64,000 nt of DNA from Litorilituus lipolyticus. Lineage in GTDB: Bacteria > Pseudomonadota > Gammaproteobacteria > Enterobacterales > Alteromonadaceae. Numbering within the stretch: position 1 is the first letter of the stretch; every line of letters starts with the position of its first letter. Made by a program: the position numbers and the translations under genes. Shown here piece by piece: positions 49,980 to 59,803 of this stretch. The stretch covers positions 1-64,000 of the forward strand of contig NZ_SAWY01000011.1 in assembly GCF_006439335.1 (NCBI RefSeq), in the 5' to 3' direction. Under the pieces are notes generated by a model, which was given only the letters and a program-made list of their open reading frames with translations, searched no databases and was not told where the DNA came from.

Positions 49980-51752
49980 ATGCCAAAGCAAATAACTCGT
50001 CGTGCCCATGTTGACGATGAACATTTACCTGCTCAATTACACCCAGTAATTAAGCAGGTTTATGCATCTCGTGGAGTACGCTCTTCTGAAGATTTAAATC
50101 TGGTTGTTAATCAACTTACTGGCGTTAAAACACTGCATCAAGCATTAAAGGGCCTAGATAAAGCCTGTCAAATACTACAACAAGCTATTGTCACTAAAGA
50201 GTCGATTGTAATTGTGGGGGATTTTGATGCTGATGGTGCCACCAGTACTGCGCTAATGATGGAGGGCCTTGCGATAATGGGCTGTAACCATCATAGCTTT
50301 TTAGTGCCAAATCGATTTGAATATGGCTATGGCCTTACCCCTGAAATTGTCGATATTGCGGCGGCAAAAGGTGCCAAGATTATTGTGACTGTTGATAATG
50401 GCATTTCTTGTATTGCGGGGGTAGCTAAGGCTAAAGCTTATGGCATGAAAGTGATCGTTACTGATCACCACTTACCTGGGCATACTTTGCCTGATGCTGA
50501 TGCCATAGTAAATCCAAACCAAAATGATTGTGACTTTGAAAGTAAATCTCTTGCTGGAGTTGGTGTGGCTTTTTACTTGATGATGGCATTAAGGAAAACC
50601 TTACGAGAAGCGGATTATTTTAGTCAGCATGGACTTGTAGAACCAAATATTGCGCAATTACTTGATTTAGTCGCCTTAGGTACGGTTGCAGATGTTGTGC
50701 CACTCGATAAGAACAATCGCATTCTTGTTGCTCAAGGACTTAAACGCATTCGAGCAGGGCAAACGCGTCCCGGCATTCAAGCCCTTATTGAAGTAGCAGG
50801 CCGAAACCAACAACAACTGGTTGCAAGTGATTTTGGCTTTGCGTTAGGACCTAGAATTAATGCGGCGGGTCGTCTAGATGATATGTCTTTGGGCATAGAT
50901 TGTTTGTTAGCCCCTGATCTAGGTAGCGCAAGAGCAATGGCTGCTGATCTTGATGATTTAAATAAAGCTCGCCGAGAAATTGAGCAGGGTATTCAAGTTG
51001 AAGCAGAACGTGTTATGGCGTCGTTAAACTTAGATGCTGTTGAGCAGGGGAGTTTACCCAACGCTATTGCGCTTTATCAAAGTGATTGGCATCAAGGGGT
51101 TATTGGTATCGTTGCTGGTCGTTTGAAAGAAAAGTTTCATAGGCCAAGTATCGTGTTTGCTAATGCCAGTGATGATATAGCTGAACAAAGTGACTCTGAA
51201 TTATTAATTAAGGGCTCTGCACGTTCAATCCCCGGTTTGCATATACGGGATTTATTAGAGCGTATTGATACTTTATACCCTGATTTAATCGATAAATTTG
51301 GTGGCCATGCAATGGCTGCTGGGCTTTCTATTAAACAAGCCGATTTTAACCAATTTCAAACCGTATTTAACGAACAAGCTACCTTGGCATTGAAGCCTGA
51401 AGACCTTCAACAAATTATACTCTCTGATGGTGAATTATCCGTATCAGATATGACGCTATCGTTTGCTGAGTTGCTTCGCGATTCTGGCCCATGGGGACAA
51501 CATTTTCCAGAGCCTTTATTTGATGATGAGTTCATTTTGGTACAGCAAAAGATTGTCGGAGAAAAACATTTAAAGCTTGTGGTAGAAAAACAAAATCAGG
51601 TATTTGATGCCATCGCTTTTAATATTGATGTCAAAGCTTGGCCAAATCCAACCGCGAAGCATGTTAGGTTGGTGTACCGATTAGATGTTAATGAGTTTAG
51701 AGGCAAACGTACGGTTCAGTTAATGGTTGATGACCTAAGCTGTGCTGAGTAA
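49980..51752 (+). CDS. recJ: Single-stranded-DNA exonuclease RecJ
   Basis: 5' to 3' exonuclease of the RecF repair and mismatch repair pathways. The DHH phosphoesterase motifs are visible: VGDFDADGATST (about 79-90) and VTDHHLPG (about 160-167), later GPRINAAGRLDD in the DHHA1 part, and the GGHAMAAG motif near 437-444. An OB-fold end closes the 590 residues. It lies between dsbC and prfB, the classic order. Confidence 0.97.
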   Translation: MPKQITRRAHVDDEHLPAQLHPVIKQVYASRGVRSSEDLNLVVNQLTGVKTLHQALKGLDKACQILQQAIVTKESIVIVGDFDADGATSTALMMEGLAIMGCNHHSFLVPNRFEYGYGLTPEIVDIAAAKGAKIIVTVDNGISCIAGVAKAKAYGMKVIVTDHHLPGHTLPDADAIVNPNQNDCDFESKSLAGVGVAFYLMMALRKTLREADYFSQHGLVEPNIAQLLDLVALGTVADVVPLDKNNRILVAQGLKRIRAGQTRPGIQALIEVAGRNQQQLVASDFGFALGPRINAAGRLDDMSLGIDCLLAPDLGSARAMAADLDDLNKARREIEQGIQVEAERVMASLNLDAVEQGSLPNAIALYQSDWHQGVIGIVAGRLKEKFHRPSIVFANASDDIAEQSDSELLIKGSARSIPGLHIRDLLERIDTLYPDLIDKFGGHAMAAGLSIKQADFNQFQTVFNEQATLALKPEDLQQIILSDGELSVSDMTLSFAELLRDSGPWGQHFPEPLFDDEFILVQQKIVGEKHLKLVVEKQNQVFDAIAFNIDVKAWPNPTAKHVRLVYRLDVNEFRGKRTVQLMVDDLSCAE

Positions 51753-51851
51753 AAAATTAACAAAATAATACTTTGCATAGCGCTTTGTTCTGCTGATATT
51801 TATATGGTGATTTTTACTCTATCTTAGTTGTGTTTTATCTAATTTGTCTCG

Positions 51852-51885
51852 TTTATTTACCGTACTATTTACGCTACAATGCGCC
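51852..51885 (+). promoter_or_regulatory. Possible prfB promoter
   Basis: TACAAT at 51875-51880 with TTTATT 17 bases upstream at 51852-51857 and a GC-rich discriminator GCGCC. The -35 element is weak, and the 3' spacing to the prfB start is about 150 bases. Confidence 0.4.
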
Positions 51886-51979
51886 TTTATTTTAGCTATT
51901 TAGGCCTTTTTCATCTCTGTAGTTTGTTTTACAGTGACATTTATAGCTATTTTCCCGTTTAATATCATACGTTTTCTTG

Positions 51980-52001
51980 CTATAAGCTTTTTATCTTATA
52001 G
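51980..52001. repeat. Small inverted repeat in the prfB leader
   Basis: CTATAAG, an eight-base loop and CTTATAG in the leader upstream of the prfB start. The role is uncertain. Confidence 0.4.
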
Positions 52002-52040
52002 TTTGAACAACATTATGAAGTGCTTTGTGTTTGAAGGTTT

Positions 52041-53139
52041 ATGTTTGAAGTTAATCCGATAATTAATAAAATAAAAGAAATCCGTGAACGCGCTGATTTG
52101 CTTCGGGGGTATCTTTGACTACGATGTTAAAGCTGAACGTTTAGTTGAAGTAAGCCGTGAATTAGAGCTACCTGATGTATGGAATGAACCTGAGCGCGCC
52201 CAAGCACTAGGTAAAGAACGTAGTGCATTGGAAGAAGTCGTCAATACCATTGTTGAATTAGAAACAGGTTGTGATGATATTGAAGGTCTAGTTGAATTAG
52301 CTGTTGAAGAAGAAGACGAAGACACCTTCAATGATGCCCAAGAAGAAGCTGATAGTTTAGATGCTATTTTGGTTAAGCTTGAGTTTCGCCGCATGTTTAG
52401 TGGCGACCAAGATGCAAATAACTGCTATTTAGATATTCAATCTGGCTCTGGTGGTACAGAAGCACAAGATTGGGCTGAAATATTAATGCGCATGTATTTG
52501 CGTTGGGGTGAAGCACACGGCTTTAAAACAGAAGTTATTGAAGTCACTGATGGTGATGTAGCCGGTATTAAAGGCTGTACTATTAAATACACCGGTGAAT
52601 ATGCTTTTGGTTGGTTACGTACCGAGACGGGGGTTCATCGCTTAGTGAGAAAGTCACCATTTGATTCAAGTGGTCGTCGTCATACGTCTTTCGCTTCCGC
52701 TTTTATTTACCCTGAGATTGATGACAATATAGAAATAGATATTAATCCTGCTGATTTACGTACCGATACTTTCAGAGCATCTGGAGCTGGTGGTCAGCAC
52801 GTTAACAAAACCGACTCTGCCATTCGAATTACCCATATACCAACAGGTGCTGTGGTCGCTTGTCAGGCAGATCGCTCGCAGCATAAAAACCGTGCTACGG
52901 CGATGAAGCTTTTGAAAGCTAAGTTATATGAAATGGAAATTCAAAAGCAAAATGAAGGTAAGCAAGAATTAGAAGATGGTAAGTCTGATATTGGCTGGGG
53001 TAGTCAAATTCGCTCTTATGTATTAGATGATAGCCGTATTAAAGATTTAAGAACGGGTGTGGAAAACCGAAACACTCAAGCCGTACTTGACGGTGATTTA
53101 GATAAATTTATTGAAGCCAGTTTAAAGTCTGGTTTATAA
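52041..53139 (+). CDS. prfB: Peptide chain release factor 2, +1 programmed frameshift
   Basis: Releases the peptide at UGA and UAA codons. The gene is two frames: codons 1-25 at 52041-52115, an in-frame TGA at 52116-52118, and the rest in the +1 frame from 52117 (GAC) to 53139. The full product is 365 residues, the same as E. coli. RF2-specific recognition and release are shown by the GGQ motif in [14 protein letters not shown] and the domain order. The start ATG at 52041 has GAAGG upstream. Without the frameshift only the longer second frame, from 52084, would be seen. Confidence 0.97.
52104..52118 (+). promoter_or_regulatory. prfB programmed +1 frameshift site
   Basis: CGGGGG, three bases of spacing, then CTT TGA C. 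The internal anti-ribosome pairing site, the slippery CTT and the TGA followed by C are the classical autoregulatory elements. Low RF2 slows TGA decoding and favours the shift, which makes more RF2. Confidence 0.95.
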
Positions 53140-53176
53140 ACCAATTACAAGTAAGTTTAAGTAAAGAGAAATCAAC

Positions 53177-54748
53177 ATGACTAACAAGGTTCAAGACAAC
53201 CAAAGTGCACAAGACGAAAACAAGCTCATCGCTGAACGTCGTGGTAAATTAGATAAGATCCGCGAAAATTGTTCAGCGAATGGTCATCCAAATGACTTTA
53301 CTCGTGAGCATTATGCTGCAGATCTTCAAGCTGACCATGGCGAAAAAGATAAAGAAACCCTTGAAACTGAAACTGAAAAGTACAGTGTTGCTGGTCGTGT
53401 TATGGCTAAACGTGGCCCTTTCTTAGTTCTTCAAGATATGACTGGTCGCATCCAAGCGTACGCGGCGAAAGACGTGCAAAAAGATATTAAAGCGCGTTGG
53501 GGCTTATTAGATATCGGTGACATCATTGGTGTGACGGGTACTTTGCATAAATCAGGTAAAGGTGATTTATACGTAAACATGGATGAGTACCAGTTATTAA
53601 CTAAATCATTACGTCCATTACCAGAAAAATTCCACGGTTTATCAGATCAAGAAACCAAATATCGTCAACGTTATGTTGATTTGATCACTAATGAAGATAC
53701 GCGTAATACTTTTAAGATGCGCTCTCAAATCGTAAATGGAATTCGTAACTTTTTAACAAGTCGTGACTTTGTTGAAGTTGAAACACCAATGCTGCAAGTG
53801 ATCCCAGGTGGCGCTACGGCTAAGCCATTTATGACTTACCATAACGCGTTAGATATTGATATGTATCTGCGTATAGCACCTGAACTTTACTTAAAACGTT
53901 TAGTCGTTGGTGGTTTTGAGCGTGTGTTCGAAATAAACCGTAACTTCCGTAACGAAGGCTTATCAACGCGCCATAATCCAGAATTCACTATGATTGAATT
54001 CTATCAAGCCTATGCTGACTATAAAGACTTAATGAACTTAACTGAAGATATGCTACGTACTATCGCTGAAGATGTACTTGGCTCTTCAACGATTCGTAAC
54101 ACAGTTAAAAATGCTGATGGTGAAGTCGTTGAAGAAATTTTCTATGACTTTGGTAAAGCTTTTGAACGTTTATCAATGGTTGATGCCATTCTTAAGTACG
54201 GTAAAGATAAACATGGTGAAGTACTTGATGAAGCTGTGTTACGTGATCCTGAGAATAGCTTTGAAGCATTAAAAGCAATGGCTAAGAAAGTTGGCGTTAA
54301 AGAAGGCGATGCAGCTAAAGTCTGGGGTCCTGGTAAATATATCTGTGAAATTTTTGAAGAAGTGGCAGAGCACTTACTTATTCAACCAACATTTATTACT
54401 GAGTATCCATGGGAAGTTTCTCCATTAGCTCGTCGTAATGATGATAACCCATTTATCACTGATAGATTTGAATTCTTTGTTGGTGGTCGTGAGTTAGCTA
54501 ATGGCTTCTCAGAGCTTAACGATGCAGAAGATCAAGCAGCACGCTTCAAACGTCAAGTGGAAGAAAAAGATGCTGGTGATGATGAAGCGATGCACTTTGA
54601 TGATGACTATATTCGTGCTCTTGAGCATGGCTTACCGCCAACAGCGGGCGAAGGGATTGGTATAGACCGTTTAGTGATGTTATTTACCGATTCACCAACG
54701 ATTAAAGATGTTATTTTATTCCCGCATATGCGTCCAGAAGTAGAATAA
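53177..54748 (+). CDS. lysS: Lysyl-tRNA synthetase (class II)
   Basis: Charges tRNA-Lys with lysine. The OB-fold anticodon domain (about 60-150) is followed by the class II catalytic core with [23 protein letters not shown] (motif 2 region) and motif 3 [24 protein letters not shown]. The 523 residues are usual. Follows prfB, the common prfB-lysS pair, and ends in a strong terminator. No second lysyl-tRNA synthetase or genX is in the window. Confidence 0.98.
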   Translation: MTNKVQDNQSAQDENKLIAERRGKLDKIRENCSANGHPNDFTREHYAADLQADHGEKDKETLETETEKYSVAGRVMAKRGPFLVLQDMTGRIQAYAAKDVQKDIKARWGLLDIGDIIGVTGTLHKSGKGDLYVNMDEYQLLTKSLRPLPEKFHGLSDQETKYRQRYVDLITNEDTRNTFKMRSQIVNGIRNFLTSRDFVEVETPMLQVIPGGATAKPFMTYHNALDIDMYLRIAPELYLKRLVVGGFERVFEINRNFRNEGLSTRHNPEFTMIEFYQAYADYKDLMNLTEDMLRTIAEDVLGSSTIRNTVKNADGEVVEEIFYDFGKAFERLSMVDAILKYGKDKHGEVLDEAVLRDPENSFEALKAMAKKVGVKEGDAAKVWGPGKYICEIFEEVAEHLLIQPTFITEYPWEVSPLARRNDDNPFITDRFEFFVGGRELANGFSELNDAEDQAARFKRQVEEKDAGDDEAMHFDDDYIRALEHGLPPTAGEGIGIDRLVMLFTDSPTIKDVILFPHMRPEVE

Positions 54749-54786
54749 CAATATAGCGTTATTGATTAGTTAACTGTAACTAATAC

Positions 54787-54822
54787 AAAACCCATCGATA
54801 TCTATTATCGATGGGTTTTTTT
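54787..54822 (+). terminator. Terminator after lysS
   Basis: AAAACCCATCGAT, a seven-base loop and ATCGATGGGTTTT with a T run. Confidence 0.9.
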
Positions 54823-55017
54823 ATTGTCTGCTTTTTATATTTTAATCGTTGATAATCAGACGAAGTTATGTGGTGCAATATGCGAGCTAACTAAGATGTT
54901 TTTCGTAGTTTACACAGTTGCTTACAGTTATCCAGAGTGAATAATTTACATGATTTTAACAATGCAGTAATCTAGTCTTGTATAAAAATAATAAAGTAAT
55001 TAACGCAAGGAATAATA

Positions 55018-55923
55018 ATGTTAACTATAAAAGACTTATCAAAAACCTATGATAATGGGGTCAAAGCACTAGATAACGTAAACCTAGAAATTCCAAAAGG
55101 AATGTTTGGTTTATTAGGGCCAAATGGGGCGGGTAAATCCTCTTTAATGCGCACTATAGCAACGCTGCAAGATGCTGATAGCGGTAGTATTGAATTTAAT
55201 GGCATCGATGTATTAAATGATCCTCAAGCATTGCGTCAACGTTTAGGTTATTTGCCACAAGATTTTGGTGTTTACCCAAGGATCAGTGCTTATGAATTGC
55301 TTGATCATTTAGCCATTTTAAAAGGCTTGAAAAATTCGGCTGAGCGTAAAGAAGCTGTTGAAGGTTTGTTAGCGCAAACTAACTTATATCAGCATAGAAA
55401 AAATGCGGTTAGCGGCTTTTCTGGTGGTATGAGACAGCGTTTTGGTATTGCACAAGCACTGTTAGGCGATCCCGATTTACTGATTGTTGATGAGCCTACT
55501 GCTGGTTTAGATCCAGAAGAGCGAAATCGCTTTCATAATTTATTAGTGGGATTAGGCGAAGAGAAAGCCATTATCTTATCAACACATATCGTTGATGATG
55601 TCAGTGAGTTATGCCCAAATATGGCAGTACTTGCTGCAGGAAAAATTGTACTGCAAGGTAACCCAATTGAACTAACTAACAACCTTAATGGGCAAATTTG
55701 GCGTAAAGCGATTTCTCAAAGTGAAGTCGAAGCGGTTGAGCAAGAATTTAATGTTATCTCTAAGCGTTTATTTGCCGGTCAAACCATTGTTCATGTCATA
55801 GCCGACAGCGCCCCGTTTGGTTTTGAGCAAGCTCCTGCCAATTTAGAAGATGTTTATTTCTCAACCCTTAACCAATATCGCCAAACTTCATCAGAAACAA
55901 CTGATGTAAATAAAGTTGCTTAA
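55018..55923 (+). CDS. ABC transporter ATP-binding protein
   Basis: ATPase subunit of an ABC-2 type transporter or exporter. Walker A GPNGAGKSS (about 34-42), signature SGGMRQR near residue 137 and Walker B LLIVDEPT (about 157-164) are present, and the H-loop is in ILSTHIVDD. The 301 residues include a C-terminal extension of about 80. It is 27 bases upstream of the permease/peptidase fusion, clearly its partner in one operon. The substrate is not known. Confidence 0.93.
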   Translation: MLTIKDLSKTYDNGVKALDNVNLEIPKGMFGLLGPNGAGKSSLMRTIATLQDADSGSIEFNGIDVLNDPQALRQRLGYLPQDFGVYPRISAYELLDHLAILKGLKNSAERKEAVEGLLAQTNLYQHRKNAVSGFSGGMRQRFGIAQALLGDPDLLIVDEPTAGLDPEERNRFHNLLVGLGEEKAIILSTHIVDDVSELCPNMAVLAAGKIVLQGNPIELTNNLNGQIWRKAISQSEVEAVEQEFNVISKRLFAGQTIVHVIADSAPFGFEQAPANLEDVYFSTLNQYRQTSSETTDVNKVA

Positions 55924-55950
55924 TTTAATTCAAAGGACGAGGAACCTCTC

Positions 55951-58900
55951 ATGTTAATGAAAATGTTCGCCTTTGAATGGCGCTATTTTACGCGACAACC
56001 GTCGTTTTATGTCACCAGTTTAATCTTCTTTTTACTGACTTTTTTTGCCACTGTGAGTGAAAATGTGCAAATTGGTGGTGGTGGAAATGTTTTATACAAT
56101 GGACCATTTTCCATTGCGCAAACGCTGCTAATTATGGGCTTATTTGCCATGTTCTTAGTAGTGAACTTTGTTGCTAGTACTGCAACACGTAATGAGACAT
56201 CTATGATGTCTGAATTATTGTATAGCAAGCCTATTAACCCCGTTAGCTATCAGTTAGGCCGTTTTTTAGGTTCGTTTGCTGTGGTTGCTACGGTATTTCT
56301 TACAGTACCATTGGGCATTTTAATTGGTACCTTACTTGGTGGACTTGTTGGTTGGGTTGACCCAGAAAGACTGGGTCCTACAGAGTTAAGTCATTATTTT
56401 ACTGCTTACTTTTATTTATCATTGCCAACCTTATTTGTATTGTCATGTTTCTTTTATGCTATCGCGATTAAATTTCGCTCAATGATGGCTGTATACTTGT
56501 CGGCTGTGGGTTTATTCATTTTGTACTCTATATCAGGGCAATTTTTAAATGAACCAGAATATAGAGCAATGGCAGCACTACTTGATCCATTTGCCTTTAA
56601 TACTTTTGGTGAAGTAACTCGCTACTGGACTATGTTTGATAAGAATAATAGCCCGATAGTATTAACAGGCATATTACTTGAAAACAGATTACTTTGGGTT
56701 GTTGTTGCGGCAGTAATTATGGTGCTATTTGGTGGTTTTAGATCAAAAGTTCGCTTACCCAACAAAGTGAAAAAACAAAGTAAAAAAGCGATGAAGAAAG
56801 CGGCAAAAGAGTCAGAACTGTTTGCCAGCAAAATTCCTCAATTATTAAAAAATACTATTTCAACAAAAAGCTCAGGAGTACAAACTCCAGCACATTTACG
56901 TATGAGAATTTTGTTTGAAATAAAACAAGTTATATTTAGTGCGCCATTTATGGTGTTAGCGGTACTGACAATATTTATGTTGGTGGCGCCGTTAGTGGAT
57001 CCGCAAGCTATGTTTGGTACACCAGATTGGCCATTTACCCAAGCGATGGTGTCATTAATTGCTAACTCCACAGGCTTGTTAATGATGATAGTGCTGGCTT
57101 ATTACAGTGCTGAAATTGTTTGGCGTGAACGTAACTCAGGTATGGGTGATATTGTTGACTCTATGCCAGTAAACAATATTACTTTTTGGTTATCAAAAAT
57201 TATCGCCATAAGTTTAGTGTTAGCGCTATTGTATGTCTTTGGTATTGCAGTTACAGCGATTAACCAAGTTATTCGTGGTCATGAACATATTGAGTTCTCA
57301 CAATATATAATTCGTTTGGGTTACATTAACTTGTTACCACTTGTGTTAACGGCTGTACTGGCCTTTTTCTTACAAGTGATTAGCCCTAATAAATACGTTG
57401 GTATGTTGTTATTCGTGCTTTACATTATAAGTACCATTACCTTAAGTAATTTTGGCTTTAGCCATAATATGTTCCAGTTTGCTGGCGCACCGCAAGTTTT
57501 CTACTCTGACATCAATGGCTACGGTACGTTCTTAACCAGTCATCATTGGTATATGCTTTATTGGACTGGCTTGACGATTGTTTTGGCAAGCTTAGCCTAT
57601 GCTTTATGGCATCGTGGACCAGCGCAACCATTAAAAGCACGTTTTCGAAAAGTTGGATACTATTTAGGCACACCGGGTAAGTTTGCTATTGCAACGGGTA
57701 TAATTATCTTTGTTGGCGCTGGTAGTGTTATTCATTACAACACACGCACGTTAAATGAATATGTTATTGCTGATGATAGAGAAGACACACAAGCAGAATA
57801 TGAGCACAAGTACGTTGCTCACATTAATGATGCTATTCCAACTATCACTAAAACTCATGCAAAAGTTGATATCTTTCCAAAAGAGCGTCGTATTGAAGCT
57901 CTGGCAGAGGTGGTATTAACCAATACATCTGATGCTCCTATAGAGAAGTTTTTAGTGTCAAAACCAAGGTTTACCAAGCAATGGAGTGTTGAAATTGCCG
58001 GTGGTAAGTTAGGCGAACTTGATGAAGACTTTAATACGGCATGGTTCACCTTTAATGAACCATTACAGCCGGGTGAAGTGAGAAAAGGTAAGCTGACTGC
58101 GGTAAGAGCTCATCATGGATTTTCTGATGGGGGCAATGACTTTACCTTAGTGCAAAACGGTACTTTCATAGATAACTATACTTTGTTCCCAACCTTTGGG
58201 TATCGTCAGGACTGGCAGCTTAGTGATCGTCATGACAGACGTAATCATGATTTAGAGCCATTACAGCGTGCGAATAAACTCGAAGACAGTCGTTTTTATA
58301 ACGAAAGTTTCTTTGGTAACGGTGTTGGCTTTATTGAATTTGAAGCGACTATCTCTACCGATGAAGATCAATTTGCAATCGCGCCGGGTTATTTACAAAG
58401 TGAACATGTTGCTGATGGAAGAAAAACTTACCATTACAAGATGGATGCTCCTATGGTGAATTTCTACTCTTTTATGTCAGCTAAATTAGCGGCGAAAAAA
58501 GAGCAATATAAAGGTATTGATATAGAAATTTATTATCATGAAAACCACGGAATGAATGTTGATAGAATGATTGAATCAGTAAAAGATTCGATTGATTATT
58601 TCACTGAAAACTTTGGGCCTTATCAGCATAAGCAAATGCGTATTATTGAATTCCCTGGTTATCGTTCATTTGCACAAAGTTTTGCAAATACAGTTCCTTA
58701 CTCTGAACAAATCGGTTTTATCAGTGATCTTCGAGATCCGGAGAATATTGATCCTGTTTATTATGTAACCGCTCATGAAGTTGCCCATCAGTGGTGGGGT
58801 CATCAGGTCGGTGCAGCTAATGTACAAGGCAGTGCAATTATTTCTGAAAGCCTTTCTCAATATAGTGCGTTAATGGTTATGGAGAAAAAGTATGGTAAAG

Positions 58901-59559
58901 AAAAAATTCGTAAATTCTTAAAATACGAATTGGATCGTTACTTACGTGGCCGTAGTGTAGAGTTTTTAGAAGAAATGCCGTTGTATCGTAGTGAAAGTCA
59001 ATCTTACATTCACTATCGTAAAGGCTCTGTGGTGATGATGTCATTGAAAGATCGCTTAGGCGAAGAGCGATTAAACAATGCATTAAAAGGTTTCTTAGAA
59101 GACTTTAAGTACCAAAGTACTCCTTATCCTACCACGTTAGATTTGATGGCTTACATCAAGCAAGATGCTAATGAACAAGAGCAAACGTTTGTTAGTAATC
59201 TGTTTGAACATATTAGCTTGTATGATCTTAAAACAACTGATGTTCAGGTGGTCGCTGTTGAGGGTGAAGAAGATACTTATGATGTAACTATGACCATTGA
59301 AGCCGCGTTAAAGCGTGCTGATGGTCAAGGTAAAGAAACAGAAATCGACTTTGCTGATGAAATTGATATTGGTTTGTTTAGTGAAGATCCTGAAGACTTG
59401 TCTGCACAAGATTTTGTTTTGTATCTGGCTAAACATCAAATCAAAACGGGTAGCAATGAAATCACCTTGCGCGTTAAAGGTAAACCTAAATTTGCTGGGG
59501 TTGATCCTTTCGTACGTTTAGTTGATAGAGACAGTGCGGATAACCTTTATCGTTTATAA
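55951..59559 (+). CDS. ABC-2 type permease fused to an M1-type metallopeptidase
   Basis: A 1202-residue fusion. Residues 1-260 hold a first ABC-2 permease module with six hydrophobic segments, residues 268-300 a Lys-rich cytoplasmic linker, 320-580 a second permease module, and one more helix lies near 590-610. From about 640 there is a periplasmic domain of the M1 gluzincin fold: zinc site His942, Glu943 and His946 in HEVAHQW, and Glu966 in SESLSQY, spaced by 19 residues rather than 18. Tyr in HYRKGSVVM could be the transition-state residue. The exopeptidase GAMEN motif is replaced (QSFANTVPYSE). Such fusions are known in some bacteria, but the substrate and the link between transport and cleavage are unknown. 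Confidence 0.92.
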   Translation: MLMKMFAFEWRYFTRQPSFYVTSLIFFLLTFFATVSENVQIGGGGNVLYNGPFSIAQTLLIMGLFAMFLVVNFVASTATRNETSMMSELLYSKPINPVSYQLGRFLGSFAVVATVFLTVPLGILIGTLLGGLVGWVDPERLGPTELSHYFTAYFYLSLPTLFVLSCFFYAIAIKFRSMMAVYLSAVGLFILYSISGQFLNEPEYRAMAALLDPFAFNTFGEVTRYWTMFDKNNSPIVLTGILLENRLLWVVVAAVIMVLFGGFRSKVRLPNKVKKQSKKAMKKAAKESELFASKIPQLLKNTISTKSSGVQTPAHLRMRILFEIKQVIFSAPFMVLAVLTIFMLVAPLVDPQAMFGTPDWPFTQAMVSLIANSTGLLMMIVLAYYSAEIVWRERNSGMGDIVDSMPVNNITFWLSKIIAISLVLALLYVFGIAVTAINQVIRGHEHIEFSQYIIRLGYINLLPLVLTAVLAFFLQVISPNKYVGMLLFVLYIISTITLSNFGFSHNMFQFAGAPQVFYSDINGYGTFLTSHHWYMLYWTGLTIVLASLAYALWHRGPAQPLKARFRKVGYYLGTPGKFAIATGIIIFVGAGSVIHYNTRTLNEYVIADDREDTQAEYEHKYVAHINDAIPTITKTHAKVDIFPKERRIEALAEVVLTNTSDAPIEKFLVSKPRFTKQWSVEIAGGKLGELDEDFNTAWFTFNEPLQPGEVRKGKLTAVRAHHGFSDGGNDFTLVQNGTFIDNYTLFPTFGYRQDWQLSDRHDRRNHDLEPLQRANKLEDSRFYNESFFGNGVGFIEFEATISTDEDQFAIAPGYLQSEHVADGRKTYHYKMDAPMVNFYSFMSAKLAAKKEQYKGIDIEIYYHENHGMNVDRMIESVKDSIDYFTENFGPYQHKQMRIIEFPGYRSFAQSFANTVPYSEQIGFISDLRDPENIDPVYYVTAHEVAHQWWGHQVGAANVQGSAIISESLSQYSALMVMEKKYGKEKIRKFLKYELDRYLRGRSVEFLEEMPLYRSESQSYIHYRKGSVVMMSLKDRLGEERLNNALKGFLEDFKYQSTPYPTTLDLMAYIKQDANEQEQTFVSNLFEHISLYDLKTTDVQVVAVEGEEDTYDVTMTIEAALKRADGQGKETEIDFADEIDIGLFSEDPEDLSAQDFVLYLAKHQIKTGSNEITLRVKGKPKFAGVDPFVRLVDRDSADNLYRL

Positions 59560-59598
59560 ATAGCTTCTTACTGTACAGATTATCGTACTAAGAAGTAC

Positions 59599-59643
59599 AA
59601 AAAGCTCAACGAGTCATCTAAGGGGACTTGTTGGGCTTTTTTA
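59599..59643 (+). terminator. Terminator after the ABC fusion gene
   Basis: AAAAGCTCAACGAGTC and GACTTGTTGGGCTTTT with two G-T pairs, then a long T run. It ends the ABC operon. Confidence 0.85.
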
Positions 59644-59651
59644 TTTTTTTT

Positions 59652-59694
59652 AGTTAACTACTGTTTTTCTTGTGCGTTATTCAGTAGATTAACT
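59652..59694. repeat. Inverted repeat upstream of the transporter gene
   Basis: AGTTAACTACTG and CAGTAGATTAACT (12 bases with one bulge), 18 bases between the arms, in the leader between the ABC terminator and the NSS transporter. Confidence 0.45.
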
Positions 59695-59803
59695 GCTTCA
59701 TGCCAATTTGTGCCTTTATTTATGTATAACGGCATGAACAATATAATAAGAATGAAGAACGAGATATAAGCAAAGCGTTCTCAGTAGTTGAAAAGGTATT
59801 TTA

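Noticed and set aside
52084-53139. prfB as an ordinary gene starting at 52084
   Set aside because: The true start at 52041 and the +1 frameshift site are clearly present, so the internal ATG is not the start.
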